NCBI RefSeq assembly: GCF_004402705.1
Contig: NZ_SOFM01000035.1
Coordinates: forward strand, 71,330 to 135,329
Length of the DNA stretch: 64,000 nucleotides
Reading direction: 5' to 3'
Source of the DNA: Cryobacterium mannosilyticum
GTDB lineage: Bacteria; Actinomycetota; Actinomycetes; Actinomycetales; Microbacteriaceae
Shown: one piece after another, positions 24,894 through 33,448 of the stretch
How the letters are laid out: every line of letters begins with the position of its first letter
How positions within the stretch are numbered: position 1 is the first letter of the stretch
The notes under the pieces: generated by a model
Seen by the model: the letters and a program-made list of their open reading frames with translations, nothing else
Told to the model about the DNA's origin: nothing
The model's database searches: none
Position numbers and translations under genes: made by a program

Positions 24894-24969
24894 TTTTGCA
24901 TTCCTCCGGAGGGTCGCTTGAGCCTACCAGCCGTGACTTTGCCGCCCTGCGTGGCCCCGGAACGCAGAA

Positions 24970-25000
24970 CTGCGCCGCCGGCATGGAACCGGCGGCGCAG
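24970..25000. terminator. GC-rich hairpin downstream of the HtrA-like gene
   Basis: CTGCGCCGCCGG and CCGGCGGCGCAG form a perfect 12-bp stem with a 7-nt loop, 21 bases past the stop at 25022. There is no T-run, as is common for actinobacterial terminators. Confidence 0.6.
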
Positions 25001-25021
25001 CGGGAAGGAAGGAGCGGTCTG

Positions 25022-26713
25022 CTAGCTGGCGAGCTGCCCGACCGTGACGGACACGGTGATGGACTTGCCGTCGCGCACGTAGGTCAGTTCGGCCTTGTCG
25101 CCGGCCGCGAGCACGCGGACCTGGGCGGTCAGATCGTTGGCGTCGGTGATCGGAACGCCGTTGAAGTTGGTGATCACGTCACCCTTCTTCAGGCCGGCCT
25201 TCTCCGCGGCACCGCCGGAGGAGACCTCGCTGATCAGGGCGCCGACCGTGCTGCTCTTCGGGTCGCTGGCGGCGCTGGTCACGCTCGCACCGAGCAGGCC
25301 GTGGGTGGCCTTGCCGTTGGCGATCAGTTCATCCGAGACCCGCTTGGCCAGGTTCGACGGAATCGAGAAGCCGACGCCGATGTTGCCGGACGCCGAAGTG
25401 GAGGAGCCGCCGGCGTTGGCGATGGCCACATTGATCCCGATCAGCTCGCCCTTGGCGTTGAGCAGCGCACCGCCGGAGTTGCCGGGATTGATCGCGGCAT
25501 CCGTCTGGATGACCGACAGGGAGATGCTGCCCGAGTTCGAGGTTCCCTGCTGGGACTTGCTGCCGTCCTTGTTCGGCAGGTCGAAGAAGAAGGGACTCTG
25601 GCCATCGGGTGCGGTCGTGTCCGGCGTCGTGGGGGCGGCTGAGGAGGCAATCGAAATGCTGCGGTTGAGCGCGCTGACGATGCCATCGGTGACGGTGCCG
25701 GCCAGGCCGAGCGGGGCGCCGATCGCGATGGCGGTGTCACCGACGTTGAGCTTGCCGGAGTCGGCGAAGTCGATCGGCGTGAGCCCCCTGGCATCGGTCA
25801 GCTTGATCACGGCGAGGTCGGAGATCGGGTCGGTGCCCACAATGGTGGCGGCGTAGAGCTTGCCGTCGTTGCCCTTGACCTGGAGGGTCACGTCGGCGGC
25901 CGCGCCGTCGAGGGTGACGACGTGGGTGTTGGTGAGCACGTATCCATCGTCGGTGAGCACGACACCGGAGCCGGTGCCGCCGGAGTTCCCGCTGCTGGCC
26001 TCGATGGTGACCACGCTGGGCGATGCCTTCGCCGCCACGGCGGTGATCTGGTTGACGCTGTCGGTGTTGTTGACGACGACGTTGCTCGGGCCCTGCGCCT
26101 GGTTGACGGGGACGCCGTTGCTCTGGTTGCTGAACACGAACGCCGTCACACCCGCGCCGGATGCGCCGCCGACGAGGGCGCCGATGGCCAGCGCAGCGAT
26201 CAGGGCGATGCTTGCCCGCCGCCTGGCGGGGTCCCGGACCGGACCGGAGCCCGGGGTGTGCGGCGGCAGCCCGTTCGCGGTGGCGTAGGCCGGTGGTGCG
26301 ATGTTCGGGGCGTAGTAGTTGGGGGCGGTGCTGTCCGCCGGCAGCGGACGGCCGAACGCGTCCGTGGCGTAGGCGACTGTCGGCTGCGCCTGATGGGGCT
26401 GGGGCTGCCCGGCCTGTGCCGGCTCCGGCTGGGCCTGCGCCTGCTCCTGCTCGGACTGGGCCTGTGCCTGCTCGGACTGGGCCTGTGCCTGCTCGGACGG
26501 GGCCTGCGCCTGCTCTGACGGGGCCTGGGCCTGCTCTGACGGGGCCTGGGCCTGCTCTGGCTGAGCCTGCACCGGTGCCGCCGACTCGGGAGTCGGAACG
26601 GTCTCAGCGTTTTCGGTGGGAGCGATGGCTTCCCCGGCGGCATTGACTTCGAACGGAACTGCGTCGTCGCGATGATCAGGGTTGATGCCGGAGTCCTGCG
26701 TGTTGTCGGTCAT
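25022..26713 (-). CDS. HtrA/DegP-like membrane-anchored serine protease with PDZ domain
   Basis: This envelope quality-control protease has 563 residues. Order of parts: cytosolic Gln/Ala/Pro-rich tail (1-165) with EQAQAPS heptads, one membrane helix (about 168-195), a trypsin-like domain with His264 (TNTHVV), Asp299 (ISDLAVI) and Ser413 (NPGNSGGALL), and a C-terminal PDZ domain (about 460-555). A Pro/Thr-rich and Asp-rich insert lies at about 357-392 within the protease domain. The ATG at 26713 has AAGGAGC 8 nt upstream. An in-frame start further upstream has no such site. The gene stands alone in its unit. Confidence 0.92.
   Translation of the reverse strand: MTDNTQDSGINPDHRDDAVPFEVNAAGEAIAPTENAETVPTPESAAPVQAQPEQAQAPSEQAQAPSEQAQAPSEQAQAQSEQAQAQSEQEQAQAQPEPAQAGQPQPHQAQPTVAYATDAFGRPLPADSTAPNYYAPNIAPPAYATANGLPPHTPGSGPVRDPARRRASIALIAALAIGALVGGASGAGVTAFVFSNQSNGVPVNQAQGPSNVVVNNTDSVNQITAVAAKASPSVVTIEASSGNSGGTGSGVVLTDDGYVLTNTHVVTLDGAAADVTLQVKGNDGKLYAATIVGTDPISDLAVIKLTDARGLTPIDFADSGKLNVGDTAIAIGAPLGLAGTVTDGIVSALNRSISIASSAAPTTPDTTAPDGQSPFFFDLPNKDGSKSQQGTSNSGSISLSVIQTDAAINPGNSGGALLNAKGELIGINVAIANAGGSSTSASGNIGVGFSIPSNLAKRVSDELIANGKATHGLLGASVTSAASDPKSSTVGALISEVSSGGAAEKAGLKKGDVITNFNGVPITDANDLTAQVRVLAAGDKAELTYVRDGKSITVSVTVGQLAS
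26423..26554 (-). repeat. 21-bp tandem repeat encoding EQAQAPS/EQAQAQS heptads
   Basis: About six in-frame heptad copies lie in the cytosolic tail of the HtrA-like protease. Individual copies vary between APS and AQS endings, and the last is degenerate. Confidence 0.8.
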
Positions 26714-26834
26714 GGTGTGCTCCTTCCAAGCGATGCCAGCTTTGCGCCCGAACCTGAGTGAATGGTTTGCGCAGGCTGGGAGCATTCAATGATCAAGCCG
26801 TGACCTTGCTTGCAGAGCTCGCCTCTCCGCACCT

Positions 26835-27692
26835 CTAGCAGCCGGGGCCGGACGTGCCGGCGGTGCACTCCCGGTTGACAAGCACCGTGCGCGCCTGGGC
26901 GACGACCACGCTGAGCGGGGTCGCCGGGACCGCCAGAGTGCCGCGCACGGCGCGCCAGTCGCGACCGGCGAACCGGTACTCGGCCGAGTAGACGACACTG
27001 AGAGTGATCGAGCGGCTGCCGGATTCCGTGAAGATGTGGCTTGTGGGCGTGTCGGAGAATTCCGGAAGGCCCAGGGCGGCCCAGGATGCTCCGCCTCCGG
27101 CCGAGTCCAGGCCCTGGCCGGCTCCGAAGTCCCAGCGGAAACCGACCGGGGTGAACCGCACTTCGGCCGGAAACCCCAGCAGCGTGCCCGAGCGGGTGTG
27201 CACGGCGGCAGTGGCGATGAAGTTGGTCGGCAGACCGACCACGCTCCAGCCGTGCGGCTCCATCTCGTGCGTCGGCGCCGCCGCGCGGAAGCTGACGAGG
27301 TCGCTGACACTGACGATCAGGTTCGGGTCGCAGGGCGTGCCGGCGACGCAGTTGATGGTGAACCCGTCCCGCACGATCGTTCCCGGGCCGGGCACCGTCG
27401 CGGCGGACTGCTGGCCTCCGCCGCCGGCCGGGTCGCCCCCTGCGCCACCGCCGGCCTCACTGCCAGCCTGGCCTCCCCCGCCCGACCCTGAGTCGAATCC
27501 GGCGGACAGATCGACGCCGCCGCCGTTCACTGCCCCGGAGACATTGGGACAGCCGCCGGTTTGTTCTGCCAAGGAACTGCACGCAGCGGATTCAGCCGCA
27601 GCTGGACCGGCAAGAGCAAATAGCAGAGTGGCGACGAAAACGACAGCGATTGGACCGTTGCGGCCTGTCAACAGGCACCTCCGCGATCCCAT
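26835..27692 (-). CDS. Secreted protein with Gly-rich linker, PKD-like, unknown function
   Basis: This exported protein of 285 residues has a signal peptide (hydrophobic core AVVFVATLLFALAGPAAAES), a Cys-containing segment (CSSLAEQTGGCP), a Gly/Ala-rich linker (about 65-95) and a C-terminal region of beta-strand character. WDFGAGQG and SHIFTESGSRSITLSVVYSAEYR recall PKD-type folds. It ends with two further cysteines (NREC...GPGC). The start overlaps the end of the lipoprotein gene by 25 bases, so the two are coupled. I do not recognise a function. Confidence 0.65.
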   Translation of the reverse strand: MGSRRCLLTGRNGPIAVVFVATLLFALAGPAAAESAACSSLAEQTGGCPNVSGAVNGGGVDLSAGFDSGSGGGGQAGSEAGGGAGGDPAGGGGQQSAATVPGPGTIVRDGFTINCVAGTPCDPNLIVSVSDLVSFRAAAPTHEMEPHGWSVVGLPTNFIATAAVHTRSGTLLGFPAEVRFTPVGFRWDFGAGQGLDSAGGGASWAALGLPEFSDTPTSHIFTESGSRSITLSVVYSAEYRFAGRDWRAVRGTLAVPATPLSVVVAQARTVLVNRECTAGTSGPGC

Positions 27693-28234
27693 ATTTCCCG
27701 AGCACCGACAACAAGCCCGGGTCCTTTCAAAGAACTCCTGTCGAAGGTGACTTCAAAGGACGTCCTTGCTGGACGAGTCTCCGCAACAACGGACTGGCCA
27801 TTAACGTCGAGCACGTCGACCTCGCTCACGTCAGAACAAAGGTAGACAGAGACCGCAGCGATCCCATCCTTCGACTTGGTGGTTCTCTGGATGGCAATTC
27901 CGTCAAATGAGGTCCTACCTACACTATGTAACCCGCTATCGGCCGCTTGTTTGAATCCGGCGATCTCTGTGTCAGCAAACTCCCGAGAAGCAACCGCTCG
28001 AATGCGCTCAGGTTCGGCGCCCCCCTGGGAGAGAATGAGATCTGACATCTTCTGGTAGGCGGCATATGCCTCGGTGGCCGCCGCCAGAGCCTCGGCGTCT
28101 GAGGCGAAGACCGGGGCATCCGTGGCCGTGGGAGACGGCGCTTGCGGGGCCGGCGGCGCGCAGCCGGCGAGCGCGAGCGTGCCGAGCAACGCCATGGCAC
28201 CCATGACCGATCGGCGACGACTGACGAACCGCAT
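27668..28234 (-). CDS. Putative lipoprotein of unknown function
   Basis: This protein of 188 residues begins with a lipoprotein signal (RRRSVMGAMALLGTLALAGC), the lipobox LALAGC giving a lipidated Cys. A Pro/Ala/Thr linker and a compact alpha/beta domain follow (FASDAEALAAATEAYAAYQKMSDLIL, then VSVYLCSDVSEVDVLDVNG). I chose the ATG at 28234 because it gives a normal signal length and lies 6 nt from TACGTT (28241-28246). It overlaps the secreted protein gene downstream. The pair could form an envelope complex. No enzymatic motif is visible. Confidence 0.75.
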   Translation of the reverse strand: MRFVSRRRSVMGAMALLGTLALAGCAPPAPQAPSPTATDAPVFASDAEALAAATEAYAAYQKMSDLILSQGGAEPERIRAVASREFADTEIAGFKQAADSGLHSVGRTSFDGIAIQRTTKSKDGIAAVSVYLCSDVSEVDVLDVNGQSVVAETRPARTSFEVTFDRSSLKGPGLVVGAREIWDRGGAC

Positions 28235-28240
28235 GCGGCC

Positions 28241-28246
28241 AACGTA
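28241..28246 (-). promoter_or_regulatory. -10-like box of the lipoprotein gene
   Basis: TACGTT (minus strand) is 6 nt before the ATG at 28234, with no ribosome site between. Confidence 0.35.
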
Positions 28247-28337
28247 GAGCAGTTTCGGCAATGCCGCTCGAACTCTCCACAGCCGGTTGCCGGGCGCGCG
28301 GGCCGATGTCGTAGCTTGGAGGCATGCAGGCGAAACG

Positions 28338-29540
28338 ATGACGATCCCCGGCGCCTGGCGGCGCACCGCACACGGAGCCGGCCTCCTCGCCGCAGACGGC
28401 ACGGTCGCGGCCAGCATCTTCGCGGAGATGAGCGCCCTCGCCGCCCGCACGGGCGCGATCAACCTCGGCCAGGGGTTCCCCGACGAGGACGGCCCGCCGG
28501 AGGTGCTCGAAGCTGCGCGTCAGGCGATCAGCGACGGCGTCAACCAGTACCCGCCCGGGCGGGGCCTTCCCGTGCTGCGCGATGCCATCGCCCGTCACCA
28601 GCACCGGTTCTACGGGCTGGCGGCGAACCCCGAAACCGAGGTCCTGGTCACCGCCGGCGCCACCGAGGCACTGGCCGCGACGATCCTGGCGCTGCTCGAA
28701 CCCGGCGACGAGGTTGTCACGTTCGAGCCGTTCTACGACGCCTACGGCGCGCTGATCGCGCTCGGCGGCGGCGTGCACCGCACGGTGCGGCTGCGAGCCC
28801 CCGATTTCCAGCCTGATCCGGACGAGCTGCGGGCGGCGGTCACCGACCGCACCCGGCTGATCATCGTCAACAACCCGCACAATCCCACCGGCGCGGTCTT
28901 CCCGGCCGACACGCTCGCCCTGATCGTGGAGCTCGCCGAGCGGCACGACGCCGTGATCGTCACCGACGAGGTCTACGAACACCTCACCTTCGGCGTGGCG
29001 CACACTCCGATCGCGACGCTTCCGGGGGCCGGCGGGCGCACGGTCACCATCTCCTCCGGCGGCAAGACCTTCAATACCACCGGCTGGAAGATCGGCTGGC
29101 TGACCGCGCCCGCGCCGTTGGTCACCGCCATCCTGGCCGTGAAGCAGTTCCTCACCTACGTCAACGGCGCGCCGTTCCAGCCGGCCATTGCCGTCGGCCT
29201 CGACCTGCCCGAGAGCTACTACTCCGGGATCGCCGCCGACCTGCGCGTCAAGAGGGACGTCCTCGAACGGGGGCTCACCGCGGCCGGGTTCACCGTCAGC
29301 CGCCCGCAGGGGTCGTACTTCATCGTGGCGGATGCCGCCCCGCTGGGCTATCCGGACGGCGCCGAGTTCTGCCGGGCCCTGCCCGGCCTCGCCGGCGTGG
29401 TCGCGGTTCCGATCGCCGCGTTCTGCTCGCCGGAGCACCGCCCGGAGTACGCGTCACTGGTGCGCTTCGCGTACTGCAAGCGCGTCGACGTGCTGGAGCG
29501 TGCCTCGGAGCAACTGGCCGGGCTCACCGCCCGCGCGTAA
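28338..29540 (+). CDS. Class I/II PLP-dependent aminotransferase (methionine/kynurenine type)
   Basis: This 400-residue fold-type I transaminase resembles E. coli YbdL and kynurenine aminotransferases. Motifs are INLGQGFPDEDGP near the N-terminus, NNPHNPTG, TDEVYEHL and the PLP lysine in SSGGKTFNTTGWKIGW. The ATG at 28338 gives the natural N-terminus. A five-codon frame (MQAKR) at 28324-28341 ends with a TGA overlapping this ATG and follows a TAGCTT/GGAGG stretch, so it might couple translation. The TAA stop is inside the left arm of a long intergenic palindrome. The substrate is not determinable. Confidence 0.88.
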   Translation: MTIPGAWRRTAHGAGLLAADGTVAASIFAEMSALAARTGAINLGQGFPDEDGPPEVLEAARQAISDGVNQYPPGRGLPVLRDAIARHQHRFYGLAANPETEVLVTAGATEALAATILALLEPGDEVVTFEPFYDAYGALIALGGGVHRTVRLRAPDFQPDPDELRAAVTDRTRLIIVNNPHNPTGAVFPADTLALIVELAERHDAVIVTDEVYEHLTFGVAHTPIATLPGAGGRTVTISSGGKTFNTTGWKIGWLTAPAPLVTAILAVKQFLTYVNGAPFQPAIAVGLDLPESYYSGIAADLRVKRDVLERGLTAAGFTVSRPQGSYFIVADAAPLGYPDGAEFCRALPGLAGVVAVPIAAFCSPEHRPEYASLVRFAYCKRVDVLERASEQLAGLTARA

Positions 29541-29630
29541 CTCCTGCAGATCGCGGGCCGCGGCATCCGTCGCCCCGTGTTCACGGGGGCGATCCGGAAG
29601 CCCGGCCGGAATTGCAGGAGTTATGCGCGG
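29531..29630. repeat. 100-bp intergenic palindromic element
   Basis: 18-bp arms (29531-29548 and 29613-29630) match with one mismatch around a 64-bp centre, which itself contains a CGCCCCGTG/CACGGGGGCG hairpin. The left arm includes the TAA of the aminotransferase, and the right arm ends 9 bases before the convergent oxidoreductase. It could act as a two-way terminator or be a small repetitive element. Confidence 0.75.
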
Positions 29631-29639
29631 GAGGGACGG

Positions 29640-30713
29640 TCAGTGCTGGAGGGCCGGGTAGTCGGTGTAGCCCTCGGCGCCGGCGCCGTAGAAGGTGAGC
29701 GGGTCCGGAGCGTTCTGCGGCAGGTCGTTCAGCCAGCGGCGCACCAGGTCGGGGTTCGCGATCGCGGCCCGTCCGACGACGACAGCGTCGGCCACGTCGT
29801 CGGCGATGATCGACATCGCCTCGGAGCGGGTCGTGATGCCGCCGAAGCCACTGTTGACCATCACCGGTCCGCCGAAGCGGGCGCGGAGGCCCTGAACCAG
29901 TTCGCCGGCCGGGTCCTTGTGCAGGATGCTCAGGTAGGCCAGGCCGAGCGGCGCGAGGGCGTCGGCCAGGGCGCCGTAGGTGGCGGCGACGTCGGCCGCA
30001 TCCGGCTCGAGCGCGTCCTGGATGTTGTGCTCCGGTGAGACACGGATGCCGACCCGCTCGGCGCCGATGGCCTCGGCCACGGCCGTGACCACGTCGATGA
30101 CGAAGCGCGCGCGGTTCTCCGGCGAGCCGCCGAAGGCATCCGTGCGCTGGTTCGAGGCCGGAGAGAGGAACTCGTGCAGCAGGTAGCCGTTGGCGCTGTG
30201 GATCTCGACCCCGTCGAGGCCGGCGGCGATCGCGTTCTTCGACGCCTGAACGAACTCGGCGATCACGCCCGGCAGCTCGTCTTCGCGCAGCGCGCGCGGC
30301 ACCGGGTAGGGGTGCTTTCCGTCGTAGGAGTGGGTCTCCCCGGCGATGGCGATCGCGCTCGGCGCGACGACGTCCCGTCCGCCGTTCGTGGCGGCGTGGG
30401 TGACCCGGCCGGCGTGCATGACCTGGGCGACGAGGCGTCCCCCTGCGGCGTGCACGGCGGTGGCGACGTTGGTCCAGCCCTCGATCTGCTCGGGGGTGAC
30501 CAGACCTGGCTGGCCGGGGAAGCCCTGACCGACGTGGCTGGGGTAGGTGCCCTCCGTGACGATCAGGCCCAGGGTGGCGCGCTGCCGGTAATGCTCGACG
30601 ACGAGCGGCCCCGGCACGCCCTCCACGCCGGAACGTACCCGGGTCAGGGGTGCCATCACGAGACGGTTGGGAAGTTCGAGGTCACCAAGGGTGACGGGAG
30701 AGAAAAGATTCAC
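29640..30713 (-). CDS. Old Yellow Enzyme family alkene reductase
   Basis: This FMN-dependent, NADPH-driven ene-reductase has 357 residues and reduces activated double bonds or nitro groups. The TIM-barrel motifs are NRLVMAPLTRVRS, AQVMHAGRVTH, the substrate-binding HSANGYLLHEFLSP and the C-terminal FMN-phosphate site (VVVGRAAIANPDLVRRW). The His/Asn pair of classical family members is present in HSANGYL. It is divergent from an alpha/beta hydrolase with 151 bp between starts. It could take part in xenobiotic or oxidative-stress metabolism. The physiological substrate is unknown. Confidence 0.9.
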   Translation of the reverse strand: MNLFSPVTLGDLELPNRLVMAPLTRVRSGVEGVPGPLVVEHYRQRATLGLIVTEGTYPSHVGQGFPGQPGLVTPEQIEGWTNVATAVHAAGGRLVAQVMHAGRVTHAATNGGRDVVAPSAIAIAGETHSYDGKHPYPVPRALREDELPGVIAEFVQASKNAIAAGLDGVEIHSANGYLLHEFLSPASNQRTDAFGGSPENRARFVIDVVTAVAEAIGAERVGIRVSPEHNIQDALEPDAADVAATYGALADALAPLGLAYLSILHKDPAGELVQGLRARFGGPVMVNSGFGGITTRSEAMSIIADDVADAVVVGRAAIANPDLVRRWLNDLPQNAPDPLTFYGAGAEGYTDYPALQH

Positions 30714-30864
30714 TGTTGCTCTTTCTGTCGGACGGGCACCACCGGGCGGCCTGACGCCGCCGCCGAATCGGAAGGCGGGTGCCCCTTGTCGGCAACGGGT
30801 GCGGAGCCTGGTCTATTCCGCCGAAACGAGCAATCCGCGCGATCGTCGGCAACGAACCAGGAAC

Positions 30865-31896
30865 ATGACCATCCTGCTGACGCGACCGGCGCGGCCCGTT
30901 GCCACCCAACCCGTGCAGCCCGTGCCGCCACCGGCGACCGAGGATTACTGCCCGTTCCCGCTCTCCTCCGACCCCCGCCGGTTCGGCCTGACCACCAGCA
31001 CCATGCGGCTGCGCGGCGGAACGATCGTGGTGCGGCACGGCCGCCGCACCGGCGGCGACACCGCGACGATCCTGCTCCACGGCGCCGCCGGTTCCTGGAC
31101 GACCTGGACACCGCTGCTTCAGTCGGCCCGCTCGGCCGTCGGCCCGGGATTCACCGACCTGATCATCCCCGACCTGCCCGGCTGGGGGGACAGCACCCCG
31201 CACACCGATGCCGGGCAGGCGGATGCCGGGGCGCCCGACATCGAGGCGACGGCCGCGCTCGTCGCCGAAATCGCCGAGGCGCTCGGCTATCGTCGCTGGC
31301 AGGTGCTCGGCCACTCCATGGGCGGTTTCATCGCCCTGGAACTCGCGGCGTCCTTCGTGGCGGAGACGGCATCCGTCGGCCTCGTCTCGGCGACGACCTA
31401 CGCCGTGATCGACAGCGTGCGGCACCCGGTGTCCCGCTTCGGCATCCTCCCTGCCTACACCGCACTGCTCGGGGTGATGCGCGTGCTCGCCGGGTTCGGG
31501 CGCGCCGGCACGTCCCTGGTGCGCTCACTCGACCGGCTGGGCGTGCTCCGCCCCCTGACCGCGCCCCTCTTCGCCCGGGTCTCCGCGGTGCACCCCAGCG
31601 TGATCTCCGCGCTTGCGACCGAGGTGCGTCCCGGCCGCTTCGCCGCCGCATCCGCCCTCGCCGGCCGCTACGACGCGGATGCCGTCTGGTCCCGGATCCG
31701 GTGCCCGGTCCGGGCCACCCGGGGAGGTTCCGACGTGTTCGTCGCCGAGGCCGACACGGCCAGGCTGCGCCGGGTCATCCGGGACTTCACTCCGCACACC
31801 CTGCCGGGCACCGGGCACTTCGGCCACGTCGAGAGTCCGGGCGAGACCCTGCGGTTGCTCGGCGCAGCCGGAACCCCGCCGCAGATTCGCTTGTGA
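30865..31896 (+). CDS. Alpha/beta-fold hydrolase
   Basis: This 343-residue hydrolase has the oxyanion strand LLHGAAGSWTTW, the nucleophile elbow GHSMGG and a C-terminal catalytic His in GTGHFGHVESP. A cap region of hydrophobic helices lies at about 195-260. The ATG at 30865 is preceded by AGGA. The open frame continues upstream, but without a credible start. It is divergent from the Old Yellow Enzyme gene, and a shared promoter region may couple the two. Substrate class (ester, epoxide or other) cannot be stated. Confidence 0.82.
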   Translation: MTILLTRPARPVATQPVQPVPPPATEDYCPFPLSSDPRRFGLTTSTMRLRGGTIVVRHGRRTGGDTATILLHGAAGSWTTWTPLLQSARSAVGPGFTDLIIPDLPGWGDSTPHTDAGQADAGAPDIEATAALVAEIAEALGYRRWQVLGHSMGGFIALELAASFVAETASVGLVSATTYAVIDSVRHPVSRFGILPAYTALLGVMRVLAGFGRAGTSLVRSLDRLGVLRPLTAPLFARVSAVHPSVISALATEVRPGRFAAASALAGRYDADAVWSRIRCPVRATRGGSDVFVAEADTARLRRVIRDFTPHTLPGTGHFGHVESPGETLRLLGAAGTPPQIRL

Positions 31897-32004
31897 ACCA
31901 CCGTCAATGCGACCACACTGAGGTGACGACTGGTTCCTGAGACAAGGTCACACCGAATCGCAGGCTCACGAGCGCTTTTTTCAACCGAATGAAAGCGGCA
32001 ACCC

Positions 32005-32409
32005 ATGGGTTCCTTGACGTACGACCGGGTCACCGTCGAATTCGACGATCGGATCCTGGCGCACCTGCAGATCGTGATCGTGCAGAAACTGCGCCGCGGC
32101 GAGAGCTTCCTGCTGTCGTGGCGCAACGCGGCCGAGGCCGGGGACGGCCGCAGTTCCGCCTGGCTGCACCCGGCGATCCCGCTCTATTTCAAGTTCTCCG
32201 GCGGCCAGCCGCCCACGATCAATCCGCTCTGGCTGGCCCAGCTCACGCGCTCGGCGAACAGTTCGCAGGGCCTCGTGGCCACCGGCGAGGAGCGGGCGAT
32301 GGCCGAGCCCGACATCCCCGGCCATCCGGAACGAAATCATCGGCCGGATCAGAAGTTCACCGTGCGCGCCGCCCCCACCTCGCAGGAAACGATCGCCACG
32401 GAGAGCTGA
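32005..32409 (+). CDS. DUF7882-family small protein
   Basis: This 134-residue protein of a lineage-restricted family is known mostly from Microbacteriaceae and sometimes mislabelled as DNA ligase. The conserved opening MGSLTYDRVTVEFDDRILAHLQIVIVQKLRRGESFLLSW is diagnostic, followed by SSAWLHPAIPLYFKFSGG. The C-terminal third is hydrophilic and probably unstructured. No ligase motif is present. No strong ribosome site is seen and the gene is flanked by unrelated genes. Function is unknown. Confidence 0.75.
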   Translation: MGSLTYDRVTVEFDDRILAHLQIVIVQKLRRGESFLLSWRNAAEAGDGRSSAWLHPAIPLYFKFSGGQPPTINPLWLAQLTRSANSSQGLVATGEERAMAEPDIPGHPERNHRPDQKFTVRAAPTSQETIATES

Positions 32410-32431
32410 TCCCGCCAGCGGAGCATGCCTC

Positions 32432-33295
32432 TCAGCGGGGCTGCACAGTGAACCGCCGGAGCGCCAGCGCCGGGTTCACGGCTCGCACGGCCTCGAGCCG
32501 GGTCTTCGAAACCCAGGCGACCGCGACATCCGTCGTCTCGCCGATGGTGACCAGCTCGACCCCCATCGGGTCGACCACCATGCTGTTGCCGACGCCGATG
32601 GGCGGGGCGTGGTCGGCGGCCGCGACGTAGACGGTGTTCTCCAGGGCGCGCGCCGTGACCAGGGTGCGCCAGTGCTGTTCCTTCAGCGGACCGCGCACCC
32701 ACTCGGACGGCACCAGGACGAGATCGGCTCCGGCGTCGACGAGCCGGCGGGTCACCTCCGGGAAACGGATGTCGTAGCAGGTCTGCATCCCGACCGTCAG
32801 CCCTTCGACCCGGAACGTCTCCGGCGCCGCAACCGTGCCGGGCAGCACCCAGTCCGACTCCCGGTCCCCGAACGCGTCGTAGAGGTGCAGCTTGCGATAC
32901 GCCGCGACCAGCTTCCCCGACGGATCGACCGCCACGAGCGTGTTCGAGAACCGATCCGGGTCGGCAGTGACCTCGAGCATGCCGGCGACGACATGCATCC
33001 CGAACTCGCCGGCGAGCGCGGCGAGCGCGGTCACGAAGACGCCGTCCAGCGGCTCCGCCGCCGCGACGAACGAGCGGCCCAGCACGGGCTCGAAGAAGGA
33101 CGAGTACTCGGGGAACACCAGCAGGCGGGCGCCGCGGGCGGCCGCGGTCGCAGCCAGCGCGCGCATGGCCGCGATGTTGCCCGCCAGGTCGGCGCCCGGC
33201 CTGAACTGGGCGACGGCAACACCGATCGCGGCGGTGGGATCGGCGGCAGCGGGGTTGTCGGCAGCGGGATCGGCGGCAGCGGCGGAATCGATCAT
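32432..33295 (-). CDS. Carbon-nitrogen hydrolase (nitrilase superfamily amidase)
   Basis: This 287-residue amidase has the Glu-Lys-Cys triad visible in LLVFPEYSS, AAYRKLHLYDAFG and MQTCYDIRFPE. The last pattern is typical of the NIT1/NIT2-like branch that includes deaminated-glutathione amidase and omega-amidase. The N-terminus has an Ala/Pro/Asp-rich run (AADPAADNPAAADP) that may be dispensable. The ATG lies 6 nt after TAGGCT with no ribosome site. In a mycothiol-using actinobacterium the substrate may differ from deaminated glutathione. Confidence 0.88.
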   Translation of the reverse strand: MIDSAAAADPAADNPAAADPTAAIGVAVAQFRPGADLAGNIAAMRALAATAAARGARLLVFPEYSSFFEPVLGRSFVAAAEPLDGVFVTALAALAGEFGMHVVAGMLEVTADPDRFSNTLVAVDPSGKLVAAYRKLHLYDAFGDRESDWVLPGTVAAPETFRVEGLTVGMQTCYDIRFPEVTRRLVDAGADLVLVPSEWVRGPLKEQHWRTLVTARALENTVYVAAADHAPPIGVGNSMVVDPMGVELVTIGETTDVAVAWVSKTRLEAVRAVNPALALRRFTVQPR

Positions 33296-33301
33296 GGCGC
33301 C

Positions 33302-33307
33302 AGCCTA
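33302..33307 (-). promoter_or_regulatory. -10 box of leaderless nitrilase-family gene
   Basis: TAGGCT (minus strand) is 6 nt before the ATG at 33295. The same hexamer serves the ROK and 63119 genes. Confidence 0.45.
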
Positions 33308-33448
33308 GCTGCCGCTCGAACGTCGACCAGGCTGGCAAGCGGCTGCGATTCCGGCACGGATTCTCCCCTGGCGCACCGCGCCGCCGCGCACGGGGACGAT
33401 GACGTGCCAGCATGAGGTGACGCGGTTCCGGCAACCGAAAGGCACCCG

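Noticed and set aside
24890..24905. Four-codon mini-frame before the GT2 gene at 24893
   Set aside because: Its ATG is only one base from the Shine-Dalgarno sequence, too close for initiation. The overlap with the gene start is probably chance.
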